Position numbers and translations under genes: made by a program
Notes under the pieces: generated by a model
Database searches by the model: none
What the model saw: only the letters and a program-made list of their open reading frames with translations
What the model was told of the DNA's origin: nothing
In this document: one piece after another, positions 1 through 11,700 of the stretch
How positions within the stretch are numbered: position 1 is the first letter of the stretch
Layout: every line of letters starts with the position of its first letter
From: Oenanthe sinensis
Taxonomy: Eukaryota > Streptophyta > Magnoliopsida > Apiales > Apiaceae
DNA: 64,000 bases
Assembly (NCBI GenBank): GCA_028671895.1
Contig: CM053809.1
Location: 5,439,501-5,503,500 of the forward strand
Direction: 5' to 3'

Positions 1-2
1 GT

Positions 3-617
3 ACCATTGAGGTCAGAAGCAACAAAACACTTATACTCAAGATGGAGTATGATACCTTCAGAATAAGAAAATGTGAAAGCATAACAGATGTCTATCTAAG
101 ATTCAGTCAGTTAGTTTTGGATTTGAATCTGAGATGTGTAAATCTCCTAGTGGTTGAAGTCAACATGAGATATCTGAGGAACCAGCCAAAAAGCATCGAA
201 CATAGAGTCTACGCTGTTAGAGAAACCAGAGATTTGCACACAACTACTCTGGAAGAATATTATGGAATTCTAAAGACCTATGAGCTGGAAACACTTCAAG
301 ATCAAGCATGGGACAATGATTCAAGAGGAAAAGAAGTTACATCAGGGTTAGTTGCTGATAAGGTAGAGTCTAAGAAGGCAATGGTTGTAGAAAAGCCTAG
401 ATCATCACCTGCATCACATCAAGTTGAAAATGATGATGAGTGCACATCAAATAGTGATGATGACTACTTCACCCAAGAAGAGCTGGACAATATGGATGAT
501 AGTGTCGTGGCATACATGGCAAGGAAGTTCAGCAATATAAGATTCAGAAAGAGTAACCGACCGCAGAGTAAATCTTCATCTTACTATCGGGTTACTAGGG
601 GTGGTGGTAGTTCACAA
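3..617 (+). pseudogene. gag: RE1 gag, middle part, interrupted by sLTR-a
   Basis: The frame is open from base 3, so gag starts left of the window. It encodes the helical capsid region of a copia Gag and aligns by eye with RE8 gag (about 40420-41010): the stretch with ILKTYELE and the acidic segment ending in ARKFSNIRFRK are shared. The frame runs into a stop only because sLTR-a is inserted after 617. Deleting the insert and one copy of the 5-bp TSD restores the frame into the part that begins at 2174. The capsid protein would form the cytoplasmic particle. The reading frame up to the insertion is intact in this window. Confidence 0.9.
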
Positions 618-2173
618 TGAAGGAAATTTACGGAGGTACGGAAGCGTGATATAACAATTTTCCGTAAAACCATATACATGATCGCATATACTCATATAAA
701 ACTGAGATTGAATCGAAACCTTACCTTTAAAGCGATCCAAGTATGTGAACAAGAGATCCTAGCAGCTACTTCTCAGAGTGTGAAGTACTCTACCTGTATC
801 CACCAAGAATTCTTCCTTTGATGAAGATCTTCAAATAATTTCTAAAACTTATTTTAGAGAGAAAAAAGATAGAGAGATGAAGGCTAGTGTTTTCTCCAAA
901 AACTAAAAGTTCACCCCCTCTAGAATGAAGCATCTCATTCTATTTATAGGACTATCCTAGGGTTTTTCCATAAATAATATATCAATATATATTATTATAT
1001 TAAACCCCATATTTTATAAAATGCTTTAATAATAATTAAAACTATTTTAATCATTATTTCCTTTTCTAAACTATTTAGAAAATAATTCTCTCTCTCATAA
1101 TTTAAATCTTTTCATCAAAGAAAATGTTCTTTTATGGTGTGACCATGTAGGTTCAATATTAAGCCGGTAGTAGAAATAAATAATAATAAACTTTTTATTT
1201 ATTATTTATATGAATTCTAATAATTCATTAAATATAATTAACTGATTAATTATATTTATTCTACATCGTGAGTGATGCTTCTCAACATATCGCGACTATC
1301 CGGATAATATGAATTCACTGCCAAGAACCTGTCAGTGACTAGTTACCGCACAATCAATTCCTTCCACCCTACAATATCCCGATTAAATACAAGGCATGGA
1401 ACTCGTATCAAGCCTATTAAATTTAATCATATGTTTTCTTATTCATAGTGCAACGTTCATATTAAAATTAGAAACTCCTTTCTAATTTCATTCACTCTGG
1501 CCAGAGATTCCAGAACTCGCATACTAAGAATAACATAGGATATTCTCTTCCCATACTGGAAGGGGTGGATCCTCTATTGACGTTAACTATCTTCATACAC
1601 AAATCCCTATGCCCGGAATAGACCTAATGGATGTCCTTGAGACTAAGGACTAAACCAAAACATAGTTCATTATATACAAGATAACTTTAACGATCTCAAG
1701 TCTAAGGATACTTGCACAACTATCACTTAGTGAACAACTATTAACACATGAGTAAACTCCATTAGTTGTTCAATTTATCGAGTCACGTTCAGTGAACTTA
1801 TTCCTTAATAAGCACCTACATACTAGCTATAGTGTCACCACACAAATGCCTATGAGAACAGACATCCTCCTTAAAGGAGCAAGCATAGTATGTACCAATC
1901 TTTGCGGATTCACTAACTTCCAATTAGTTATCCTATGATCAGGAACTGTTTAAGTCAAGAGTCATCATCTTTTAGATCTCACTATTATAATCTCATTATA
2001 ATTCTAGAAGCTTCACTCTAAACTATGGAACATCTTATTTAAGACACTTTAAACAGATAAAGCCCGTAATAAAACAAATAAGTCTTTTATTAATATTAAT
2101 GAAATCAAATAAGAATACAAGAAAGTTCTTCCTAACTCATCATACATGATTGGATTTAGGACAAACACTTTCA
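618..2173 (-). mobile_element. sLTR-a: 1556-bp solo LTR inside RE1 gag
   Basis: Begins TGAAGG and ends CTTTCA on the plus strand (imperfect TGAARG inverted ends) and is flanked by the 5-bp TSD CACAA at 613-617 and 2174-2178. The gag frame is continuous across the excised site. On the minus strand a TATAAATAG box (revcomp at about 938-946) is followed by a 5'-leader-like stretch, so the LTR is oriented minus. There is no internal region, PBS or coding sequence, so this is a solo LTR left by LTR-LTR recombination. It lacks the C-rich hairpin found in the SIRE-type LTRs, so it belongs to another lineage. Confidence 0.88.
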
Positions 2174-3651
2174 CACAAGGCTACAAAGGGAAAGGTAAGA
2201 GTACCAGCTACAAATCTCCTTTGGATTTCAAAATGAAGTTCAAATGCTATAACTGTGGTGAAGCCGGACACTTTGCTACCGACTGCAAAAAGCCGAAACA
2301 GACATATCCCAAAGAAACATATGAAGCCCTCAAAAGCAAGTATGAAACCTTGGTGAAGGAAAGACATGGAAAAAGAGCTTTAGTAGTTACAGAAGGCAGA
2401 GCTTGGGATGATTCAGATGAGGAAGAAGTTACTTATACAGCAAACTTTGCCCTCATGGCTGAGACATCAGATGAACCAGAGGTACCAGTTCTAACCCTTA
2501 AAGAAGAAATGTCTATTGTTGATTATAAGGTGCAGAACGGGGCTCTTAGCGAAGAGATCTATATGTTGTGCAAAAGCCTAAATACTTCCCAAAAGGAACA
2601 GAAAACACTTGTTGCCAAATGCAGAATGCTTGAGGCTAAAGTGGAAGAATTAGAGGCTGCTTGCACTATAGATACTTCCCTAAGAGACTCTATTAAAACT
2701 TTGGAACACAAGCTCAACCTTAAGGAAGAATTAGAAGCATGTCTTAGGAATAAACTAGCTGAGTTAGAAACTAAATGCGAAGCTTATAAACTAGCAGCTA
2801 GTAAAGTGAATGTTGATAGTGGTATATTTAAGAAGATAATTGGAGTAGGTGTAGGACTTGACTATTCTAACTTATCAAAGAAGGAAGGAAAGAGGCCTAT
2901 AGATACTAGTTCCAGTAAGATTAAAAATGAAATACATAGCATTCTTAAATCCACTGTCAAACCTATCTTTAAACACTTCGTTCCTCAAGAAGAAGAAGAG
3001 ACTGAATTATTAGTTAGATATGAGATAGAGATGGAAGATCGCCAGAGAGAACAACCGGTAACTCCTATTAAACATGTTAAAATCAAATCCCCTAGAGAAG
3101 AATCTAGACCAGGATTAGGAGCTAAGGCTGTTAAACAACAGAGTAAAAAGGAGAAAGACATAAAAGAGGTTAAGGCAGAACGAGTAAAGAAAGCATGTTA
3201 TCACTGTAAATCTACTGAACATCTTTCTTATGCATATAAATCAAACATGAATATTCCTGTTGCACATGCCATGCCTGTACCACACACAATGAATAACATG
3301 CATCAGAATCATGCACAATGTGGTCAACCAAATTGTATGCCATGCACTTTTAACGTCATGCAAACATTTGTAAACTTGATGAATGCAACTAGTCAAACAT
3401 GTCTAAATACTGCTACTAGTTCTAATGTCAAGAATAAGCATGTGAGAGCTAAGACTGCTAGTCCTCCTAAAGTAAGGAGTGACAAGCCTTCTCCTATGAA
3501 TGACAAATCTGTCAAGTCTGAAAAAGGGAAAGACAAAGTCGAAAGCTCTAGTAATGTTAAAAAGGTTGCATCTCCTGTTGTTAAATCTGATAATTCTCGA
3601 TCTTATAGAAAAGCCGGGCCCAATCAATCTTGGGTTCCGAAGAACGTCTAA
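2174..3651 (+). pseudogene. gag: RE1 gag, C-terminal part with zinc knuckle
   Basis: Continuation of the frame ending at 617. A CCHC nucleocapsid knuckle (CYNCGEAGHFATDC) is at about 2245-2290, followed by an acidic DDSDEEE patch, a long coiled-coil-like region (about 2500-2800), and a second damaged knuckle (CYHCKSTEH, last Cys replaced) near 3196. A Cys motif NCMPCTFN lies at about 3332. The end AGPNQSWVPK is shared with RE8 gag and marks the normal gag C-terminus. The stop (TAA, 3649-3651) lies 11 bases before the pol frame, which is in a different reading frame. Function: RNA binding and packaging in the particle. Confidence 0.9.
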
Positions 3652-3668
3652 TCAATCTGTAATTGCAG
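3472..3668 (+). other. Candidate intron that would join gag to pol (RE1)
   Basis: Donor AAA|GTAAGG lies in the gag tail and acceptor TGCAG|GG at the pol start. A CTAAT branch-point-like motif overlaps the gag stop about 18 bases before the acceptor. Gag and pol are in different frames here, yet the 197-nt excision starts and ends on codon boundaries of each, so splicing would yield a continuous Gag-Pol frame. RE8 has the same arrangement. Splicing at copia gag/pol borders is known for BARE and Arabidopsis EVD, with other outcomes. Prediction only. Confidence 0.4.
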
Positions 3669-6600
3669 GGCATTAAGCGGAACAGAAATAAAGTTATATG
3701 GGTGCTAGATAGTGGAGCATCAAGGCATATGACAGGAAACAAGTCCCTGCTTACAGAGTTGGTTATGAAGGCTGGTCCTTATGTTACCTTTGGAGATGAC
3801 AGCAAAGGAGTGACAAAGGGATATGGCAAACTGAAGACTGGTAATGTCATCATTGAAGATATTTCTTATGTTGAGGGATTGAAGCACAATCTGTTGAGTA
3901 TCAGTCAATTTTGTGACAAAAGATACGAAATTGTCTTCAATAAGAAAGGTGTATCAATCACTCACATTAAGGAAGGTTCATTGGCTTTAAGAGGAGTTCG
4001 AAAGGCAGATCTTTTCGTTGCTGACATGGATTCGGCAAACCAGAATGAAGTGACCTGTTTCTACAGCAAAGCTTCAGATGATGAAAGCTGGTTATGGCAT
4101 AAAAAGCTATCTCACCTAAACTTCAAAACGATGAATGCTCTCGCAAGGCGAGAATTGGTGAAAGATCTACCTCAAATGGAGTTTGCTCCTAAAGGACTCT
4201 GTGAAGCTTGTGAAATGGGAAAGTCAAAGCGAGCATCGCATAAAAGTAAAGAAATTTCTAGTATCACTGAGCCTCTACAACTTCTACATATGGACTTATT
4301 TGGCCCAGTGAATGTACTATCATTATCAAGGAAAAGATATGCGTTGGTAATCGTCGATGACTTCTCCAAGTATACATGGGTATTGTTCGTTATGACAAAA
4401 GACGAAGTACCTTTCCAAATCATTGATCATATCACTCAAATTGAGAATGTTTCAACACTCACGGTGAAGACGATTAGATCAGACAACGGCACGGAATTTA
4501 AGAATGCAATCTTGAATGATTTCTGTGTTTCTAAAGGAATACGTCGTCAGTACTCAGCCCCGAGAACTCCACAGCAGAATGGAGTAGTTGAAAGGAAGAA
4601 CAGAACATTAGTTGAAGCAGCAAGAACTCTGTTATATGAATCAAAACTTCCTCTATACTTTTGGGCTGAAGCAGTGAGTACATCATGTTACACTCAAAAT
4701 AGAACCTTGATTATAAAAGTTAATGAAAAGACACCACGTGAACTAATGAATAACAGAAGACCAACAATCAAATACTTTCATGTCTTTGGAGCTAAATGCT
4801 ACGTACTTATAGACGATGAAAATTTAGGCAAGTTTGAAGCTAAAGCACGTGAAGGGATATTTGTGGGTTATTCTACAGATGTGGTGGCAGCTTATCGGGT
4901 ATTCTTAGTGAATGATCGGAAAGTGATTGAAAGCTACAATGTCAGATTCGACGATACTAAACTCCCATCAATTTCTAAAGATAATAGTGAACCCGAGTCC
5001 CTAATGTTTCAAAATCTGGACTTAGATGAAATTGAAGATGAACCTGAGTTGGTTGTTACTTCAAATATGCCAAGTGTTCGAGAAGAAATACCTGAGTCTA
5101 ATGCAAGATCAGAAGAAACTTCTTCAGCACAGTCCGGCAACAACTCAGAGGGAGTAAATAGCAGCTCAAGGACAAGTGTTCAAGGCTCAAGAAGAGATGA
5201 CACTAGTTTTGTAGGAGCTGGCACTAACTCAGGGGGAGTTAGTGGAAATAACACAAGTAGTCAACACAACAATTCAGAATTTCAAGCTGAATCATCAAGA
5301 CAATTACCGAGAGAACGGGTATGGAGTAGAGACCATCCGTTTGAATTAATTATTGGTGATCCAGATGCTGGTGTGTCTACTAGAAGATCTGCAAGAGTTG
5401 ACATAGCTAATATTTGCTTATATTCTGGGTTCTTATCCAAGCTTGAACCTAAAGAAATAGAAGAAGCTCTTGGTGATGCTGATTGGGTAATTGCAATGCA
5501 AGAAGAGCTCAATCAGTTTGAAAGGCAGAAAGTTTGGAAGCTGGTACCCCGACCGAAGAACAGATCAGTAATTGGAACTAAGTGGGTATTCAGAAATAAA
5601 CTGGATGAAGACGGACTTGTAACACGAAACAAGGCTCGTTTGGTAGCGAAGGGTTATTCTCAAAAAGAAGGTATTGATTATGATGAGACCTACGCTCCAG
5701 TTGCAAGACTTGAGGCAGTCAGGATGTTCTTGGCCTTTGCAGCACACAAGAACTTCAAGGTTTTTCAGATGGATGTGAAAAGTGCCTTCCTGAATGGAGA
5801 ACTAGAAGAAGAAGTATTTCTGGAACAGCCACCTGGCTTTGTTGATCCAGAACTTGTAGATTTTGTGTACTTTCTCTTCAAAGCTGTCTATGGCCTCAAA
5901 CAATCCCCAAGACGATGGTATGAAACCCTATCCTTGTTCTTAATTGCAAGTTGTTTTACTAGGGGAGTAATTGATAAAACATTGTTCTATAAAAATGTAA
6001 AAGGTGATTTAATACTTGTTCAAGTCTATGTGGACGATATTATTTTTGGGTTATCTAATGAACGCTTGTGCGAGAAATTTGCCAAGCTAATGCAGGATAA
6101 GTATGAGATGAGCATGATGGGAGAGCTGTCCTTCTTCCTTGGATTACAGATCAGTCAGAGAAAAGAAGGAATCCTTATCTGTCAGTCCAAGTACATCAAA
6201 GATTTACTCAAAAAGTATAATCTAGAAGATGCATCAACAACTAAAACTCCCATGGCAACAGTCACGAAGCTTGATGAAGATAAATCAGGTAAACCAGTTG
6301 ACATCACAAGCTATCGAGGTATGATAGGCTCACTCCTTTATTTAACTGCAAGTAGACCAGATATTATGTTCGTAACTTGTTTGTGTGCAAGGTTCAAAGT
6401 GGATCCTAGAGAATCACATCTCATAGCCGTCAAACGAATCTTTAGGTATCTCAAGGGCACATCAAATCTAGGGATTTGGTACCCAAGAGATACAGGTTTT
6501 AATCTAATTGGCTATTCGGATTCAGACTATGCAGGTTGCAGGATTGATAGAAAAAGCACATCTGGTGCATGTCAATTTCTTGGCAGAAGATTGGTGTCCT

Positions 6601-6971
6601 GGCAAAGTAAAAAGCAACACACAGTATCTACTTCTACTGCTGAAGATGAGTACATTGCTGCTGGAAGCTGTGTAGCTCAAATACTGTGGATGAGGAACCA
6701 ATTGAAAGATTATGGCATGGAACACAAAAAGATTCCAATCATGTGTGATAACACAAGTGCCATTGCCATGACCAACAATCCTGTAGACCACTCGAGAACC
6801 AAGCATATAGATATCAGGTATCACTTCATTAGAGAACATGTCGAGGAGGGGACTGTGGAGTTACATTTTATACCCACAATGCAACAAATTGCAGATATAT
6901 TCACTAAACCTCTTGATGAAACAACATTCAATAGGTTGGTTGGTGAATTGGGGATGCTTAACACAAGTTAG
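3663..6971 (+). CDS. pol: RE1 pol: protease, integrase, RT, RNase H
   Basis: An open frame of about 1100 residues. Aspartic protease signature DSGAS at residues 16-20. Integrase zinc site WHKKLSH (about 144) with CEAC (about 180); catalytic D in LHMDLFGP (about 210), D in RSDNGTEF (about 273), E in NGVVERKNR (about 310). A Ser/Glu-rich linker follows (about 430-560). RT has AVYGLKQSPRRWY (about 741) and the catalytic YVDD (about 788). RNase H has SDSDYAG (about 952), AEDEYIA (about 994; most relatives have AEAEYIA) and HIDIRYHFIREHV (about 1048). The first codon is TTG; relatives have ATG at this spot. All catalytic residues appear present, so Pol may have been functional, although gag is broken by sLTR-a. 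Confidence 0.95.
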   Translation: MQGIKRNRNKVIWVLDSGASRHMTGNKSLLTELVMKAGPYVTFGDDSKGVTKGYGKLKTGNVIIEDISYVEGLKHNLLSISQFCDKRYEIVFNKKGVSITHIKEGSLALRGVRKADLFVADMDSANQNEVTCFYSKASDDESWLWHKKLSHLNFKTMNALARRELVKDLPQMEFAPKGLCEACEMGKSKRASHKSKEISSITEPLQLLHMDLFGPVNVLSLSRKRYALVIVDDFSKYTWVLFVMTKDEVPFQIIDHITQIENVSTLTVKTIRSDNGTEFKNAILNDFCVSKGIRRQYSAPRTPQQNGVVERKNRTLVEAARTLLYESKLPLYFWAEAVSTSCYTQNRTLIIKVNEKTPRELMNNRRPTIKYFHVFGAKCYVLIDDENLGKFEAKAREGIFVGYSTDVVAAYRVFLVNDRKVIESYNVRFDDTKLPSISKDNSEPESLMFQNLDLDEIEDEPELVVTSNMPSVREEIPESNARSEETSSAQSGNNSEGVNSSSRTSVQGSRRDDTSFVGAGTNSGGVSGNNTSSQHNNSEFQAESSRQLPRERVWSRDHPFELIIGDPDAGVSTRRSARVDIANICLYSGFLSKLEPKEIEEALGDADWVIAMQEELNQFERQKVWKLVPRPKNRSVIGTKWVFRNKLDEDGLVTRNKARLVAKGYSQKEGIDYDETYAPVARLEAVRMFLAFAAHKNFKVFQMDVKSAFLNGELEEEVFLEQPPGFVDPELVDFVYFLFKAVYGLKQSPRRWYETLSLFLIASCFTRGVIDKTLFYKNVKGDLILVQVYVDDIIFGLSNERLCEKFAKLMQDKYEMSMMGELSFFLGLQISQRKEGILICQSKYIKDLLKKYNLEDASTTKTPMATVTKLDEDKSGKPVDITSYRGMIGSLLYLTASRPDIMFVTCLCARFKVDPRESHLIAVKRIFRYLKGTSNLGIWYPRDTGFNLIGYSDSDYAGCRIDRKSTSGACQFLGRRLVSWQSKKQHTVSTSTAEDEYIAAGSCVAQILWMRNQLKDYGMEHKKIPIMCDNTSAIAMTNNPVDHSRTKHIDIRYHFIREHVEEGTVELHFIPTMQQIADIFTKPLDETTFNRLVGELGMLNTS
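5231..5238 (+). promoter_or_regulatory. Candidate central polypurine tract in the IN-RT linker (RE1)
   Basis: AGGGGGAG in the context CTCAGGGGGAG, within the unstructured linker between integrase and RT. The same tract recurs at the equivalent place in RE6, RE8 and (twice) RE7. It resembles the core of the terminal PPT (AATAGGGGGAGAT). Ty1 and lentiviruses use an internal PPT; the role here is inferred. Confidence 0.4.
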
Positions 6972-8718
6972 TGATTTCTCCTATCTGTAAAATTCCAGTT
7001 TTAATCATGTACATATGTTTTTAGTCTTGTCAACTGCCTATTTTATTTGTGCAAAGTTGAAAACATATGAAAATAATCTCTACAATCTCTTAAAATATCA
7101 CTTCTGCATGCTAATTAATCATTATGGACTTAGACTTTAAAATGGTTAATTAATGAGTATTTTAGGATGCATGTTGTGTTATTTTACATAAATTCATTGT
7201 GCTTTATAAGTAATTATTGGAAATCTTTGAATTTATGTTGGTTATATTGCATGATCATAGGGGGAGTTAAATTCATCTTACTCTAAAATTTGCATGATTT
7301 TTAGATGCATTTACCTGTGTTTTTCATGTAATTTTTATTGATTTAGAGGCCTTAAAATTGTCAAGGAATATTTTTAATTATTTACTTTGTTAAAAAAAAT
7401 CCTTGATTTGATATCTATATTAATTTGGCAAAATTAATTATTATTTTTATTGTAAAAATTGCTAAATTATTATAACTATCTTCAAAATCAAAAATTTTGA
7501 AAATTCTAAGTCTGGGAAGAATATTTGAGATGAGGTCTATCTCGAAATTCGACTTGAAGTTCGAGTTACAGTTCCCAGTGTGCCTGTTCAAAATTCCAAG
7601 TATGGGAAATTGTTCGACTTAGGTTCTATCTCGAACATTATCTCAAAATTCGACTTGATGTTCGACTTAGGTTCTATCTCGAACATTATCTCGAAATTCG
7701 ACTTGATGTTCGACTTAGGTTCTATCTCGAACATTATCTCGAAATTCGACTTGATGTTCGACTTAGGTTCTATCTCGAACATTATCTCGAAATTCGACTT
7801 GATGTTCGACTTAGGTCCTATCTCGAACGTTATCTCGAAATTCGACTTGATGTTCGACTTAAGTCCTATCTCGAACATTATCTCAGAATTCGACTTGATG
7901 TTCGAGATAGAGTTCCCAGGATTGTACTTGGAATTTTATTGAGTTTTTAGGAGATTTTTCATTCCCTGGTGGGTTTTTAATGCTGTTTTAACTGATTAAG
8001 TGATTATTTGTTCGAGTTAGTGTCATCTCGAACTGTATCTCGAATATTCAACTTGATGTTCGAGATAGTCTCTATCTCGAACCTCATCTCGAATTTCGAA
8101 TTAAATGTTCGAGATAGTGTTCGACTTAATGTTCCCCAGTGCGTACTTAACATTTTTTTTCTTGTTTTCACAGGGGTATTTTTGTCTTTGCCCATATATG
8201 CCTATATATACATCTCTAACTTGAATCAGTTTTCATTTTTACCTAATTGTTTTAACCCTAAATTTTTACAGCCCCTACCCTCCCTGCCTGCAATTTCAAA
8301 CCCTGTACATTCGATTTATGTTAAAACTCATACATATCTCGAATTGCTGCCCGTTTTTAAACTTCCATCACTATTTGCATCCCATTATTGTGTGTTTCTG
8401 TGCATCTATAACAATTCTTAACTGTGATTGGTATATACACACATATCTACACATGCACGCAAATAGTACTATTGATCACATCGAAGTCAGTACTTTAATT
8501 AGTGATTGGTATATACATACACATCAGTGCTATTGATTACATACTTGGTTGGTGTATTTTGATTTCGCATCTTTCTTTGAGAACAATTCCGTAGTTTAGT
8601 TACAAAGTCAGTTCTTTGTTTAATTAAAAGAAATTGTTCTGTTTTTTTCTGTGATTACTTATCTGTGCTATTTTTCAAAAAAAAACATTAATTAATTTCC
8701 AGAAAATTATTTACAACC
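6972..8718 (+). other. RE1 pol-ORF3 spacer with word TTCGAGATAG
   Basis: An AT-rich non-coding stretch between pol and ORF3. It contains a PPT-like AGGGGGAG at 7259-7266, a 48-bp tandem array (separate entry) and, up to about 8130, further copies of the words TCTCGAA and ATGTTCGAGATAG. The same 13-mer recurs in the 49-bp repeats of the RE1 3' LTR. The last 140 bases before ORF3 share CCGTAGTTTAGTTACA with the equivalent place in RE9. Small ORFs here look incidental. Confidence 0.75.
7612..7899 (+). repeat. 48-bp tandem array, six units (RE1 spacer)
   Basis: Units start at GTTCGACTTAGG-type positions 7612, 7660, 7708, 7756, 7804 and 7852, with a degenerate seventh from 7900. Each unit carries TATCTCGAACATT, ATCTCGAAATTCG and GACTTGATGTTCG. 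Because 48 is a multiple of three and units lack stops, both strands stay open (16-residue periodic peptides), which is a by-product rather than evidence of a gene. Confidence 0.95.
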
Positions 8719-11700
8719 ATGGCTCACCAATTTTCCCTTGCCAAAAATTTTTTTTACAATATCTCTACGGAAATTGGTGATCAACTCCCGCGCTTCAAGT
8801 TTTGGGTACGATTTCTTAATTTGTACTCCAAGGCTAGTGTTGCTTTTACTGCCAAACCAACACTTGTCCATGATGCATTACAGCAATTATGGACTAGTGC
8901 GGTTACATTTGGGAGCAAATCTACCCCCTATGGTTTCAGGTTTACCTTGGCGGGTCAGGAATATCAAGTGACCGAGGAAGTGTTCAACAGGGTTCTGGGC
9001 TTCCCAATCAAGGATGTTTATGACCCCGAACCTACAACGGCAGAGCGTATTAAGTTCTTTGAAGAGATTGGATGCTATCCTCCTTCTGGACGGATCTTAC
9101 CTGGCGCCATCCAGAAACAATATTTCCATGTGGAATGGAATTACTTTTTCGAGGCCATCATAAGATGTTTTCGGGCACGTGAAAAAGATTATCATCAGAT
9201 TCCAATTCTCATGCAGGTGTTTGCAGTTTCCCTAGCCCGTGAACTGGACATTAATTATGGCAGAATCATTCTATCGGAGATCGTGACTGCAATGGGATCA
9301 CCTGCAAGCAGAGATCTTGCAACTACTGATGTTGTATGCTGGTATCCTCGATTTTTTCAAATGCTTATTAATCACTTAGTACCAATTGATGCTTTATCTG
9401 TGAGACAGGCATTTGCAACAAGTGCGACATCTGCATCGCTGGGAATGGGCACCAAGTCCCTCACGACGATTGCTAATCAAGATAAACATCACGGTAAGGC
9501 GATGTCTATTCCTGATAACATTCAAGTATGGATTAAGTATGATGCAGGTATTACTTCCATGGCGGGGACCTCCCACATTTCATCACATGCTCAGAATCCC
9601 TCTGCCCATGCTGACGCATTCCAGGGGATTCCTGACGAGAATCTTGTTGATGAAGATGATGATGATCATGGACATTCTCACGGTCAATCTTCTGCCGGTC
9701 AAAGGGACAGACAACCTACTCAACATGCTGATTCTGCTTCCTTTGCTGAACAAGGTAATGAAGAAGGTAATTTCTTTGAACAAGAGCAACTCTCTGTTCA
9801 CACTACTAATACTTCTTCATCTAAATCTGATTCCGTGGCCCAAGATTCTGCTAGCCCGCAGGATTTATCCCAGAGCAAGAGCTATATTTCTGATTCTGAG
9901 TCTGATACTCTTGCTTCCTCTCTTTCACCCTCGCTGACGGGAGTCAAAAGGAAGGCACTTGTAGCTTTAGGTGAGGGTTCTGAGAGTGACCCCGAAGTGC
10001 AGCCTCTTATTCGGAAGAAAGCCAAATTTTCGCATGCTGCATCTTCACAGGCCCAGTCCAAACCTAGTGTGTCTATCACAACCACTCCACCTCACGTGAG
10101 TGGTTCGCCCATTGCACATTCTACACCTCGGGATTTTGGTGAGGATTTTATGCCTTCTGAAGAGCCTGTTACTTCAGACAGGCACGAAGCTTTTATTGCT
10201 TTCGAAGTACCTTCACCGGTACATACTGATGCTGCAGAGAGGATCGGTTCTGATGTTGTACTAGAACACTCTGCAGCCTCTCAGCCTGAGATTCCACCTC
10301 AGGACCTGACAGGAACAGATCCCATAACTGCTACTTACTTTGCTTATCCAGTTTCTGCAGGTACTGCTTTCACTTTCAGGACTATTATTGAAGACATACA
10401 CGAGCGTGAGACAGGGAGTGTGTGTGAGCGTTTAGGGAGTGAGGGACCTTCATTTTTAAGGCCCGAAACTGAGCGACAAACACTAACAGAACGATTTTTA
10501 GAGCGAGGACACCCAGACCAAACACCGTCCCTTAATCTTGAAAAACTTGGCACGCGTATGGCAGCGGTTGAAAATGAAATAAAGCAGTCCGGGCAGTCTA
10601 TGGGGCAGTTAGGGATCAATGTTGGAGACAACCAACGAGCTCTTGATGACTACGCAGCACGGATGGCCAGTCAAGCAACAACATTCGATGAGTTGACAAA
10701 CAAGGTGAATGACTTGGGCCATGCTGGTGGTATCTTGGGCAGCACTCTGAATGAGAGGTTGGGAGCTGTGGAGAGCATAATGTATACAATGGCAACCGAA
10801 ATCAGCAGGATGATGTATGCACTTAGGAGCTTTGTTCCCCCAGAGTGCTTTGACGGACTGTACAATCAACCTCCCCCTGATAATGATAGTGCTGGTGGTG
10901 CTGGAGATACTGGTGGAGCTGGACCCTCGGGTTCTGGTTTTGGTGGTTCTTATGCTACTGGTGGGTCTGGAGAGAAAGGTGGTGCTCCGGATAACTCACC
11001 TAAGGGGGAGAGTGGACAAGAGACGAGATAGCAGTCGCTAACTATTGAAGAAATTACAGAACAGACTACTGATTTTGTCAAAGAAAGTGAGCCAGTAAAT
11101 GAAGAAGAGGCTCAGAGAAAGAGGAAGGGTAAGGCAGTGGTGGCTGAGCAAGAAGAGCCATTCATTGACTTGAGTCATCATCAAGAAAAAGTTCATGAGG
11201 GACTTGATTCAGATTCTGATATGAAGGATGTTCCTTTAGCACATGCTATTAGAAAATCTTTGAAGGAACAAGGTGGAGGTGCTGGAATGTCTTCTGGATA
11301 GCCTGAAGAAATACCTCTTGATAAGGAGACTCTGGAAGCTCAACAGTTGGCCTTGGAACAAGCTCAGTTCTATAAAATGAAGATGATGCAGGATGAAGCT
11401 ATTTTCCTTGAAAAGCAAGCGGAACTCAAGGAGAAACAATATGATCATGAGCTTACAAGGTTAGCTGATCCTCAAGTAGATCTGGACAAGAGAAGGATCG
11501 GACAGAAATGGGATGATGCAAGGAAGATCCTATCGAGAGTTTGTGCAAAAGGAACTCATAACAAAGAGGCGGAAGACTTGTTCTACAACTTGAACTTACA
11601 GAATCCACTGATTGTTGACTATATAAATGCTTTGAAAAGGTTGATCTCAAAAGTCAGAGTTGGATACAATGCGATGGTTAAGGAGTGGCAGGTCATCTTG

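Noticed and set aside
7580..7942. Repeat protein of 120 residues (and a 96-residue one on the other strand)
   Set aside because: Explained by a stop-free 48-bp tandem repeat; no start context, no relatives, and both strands are equally open.
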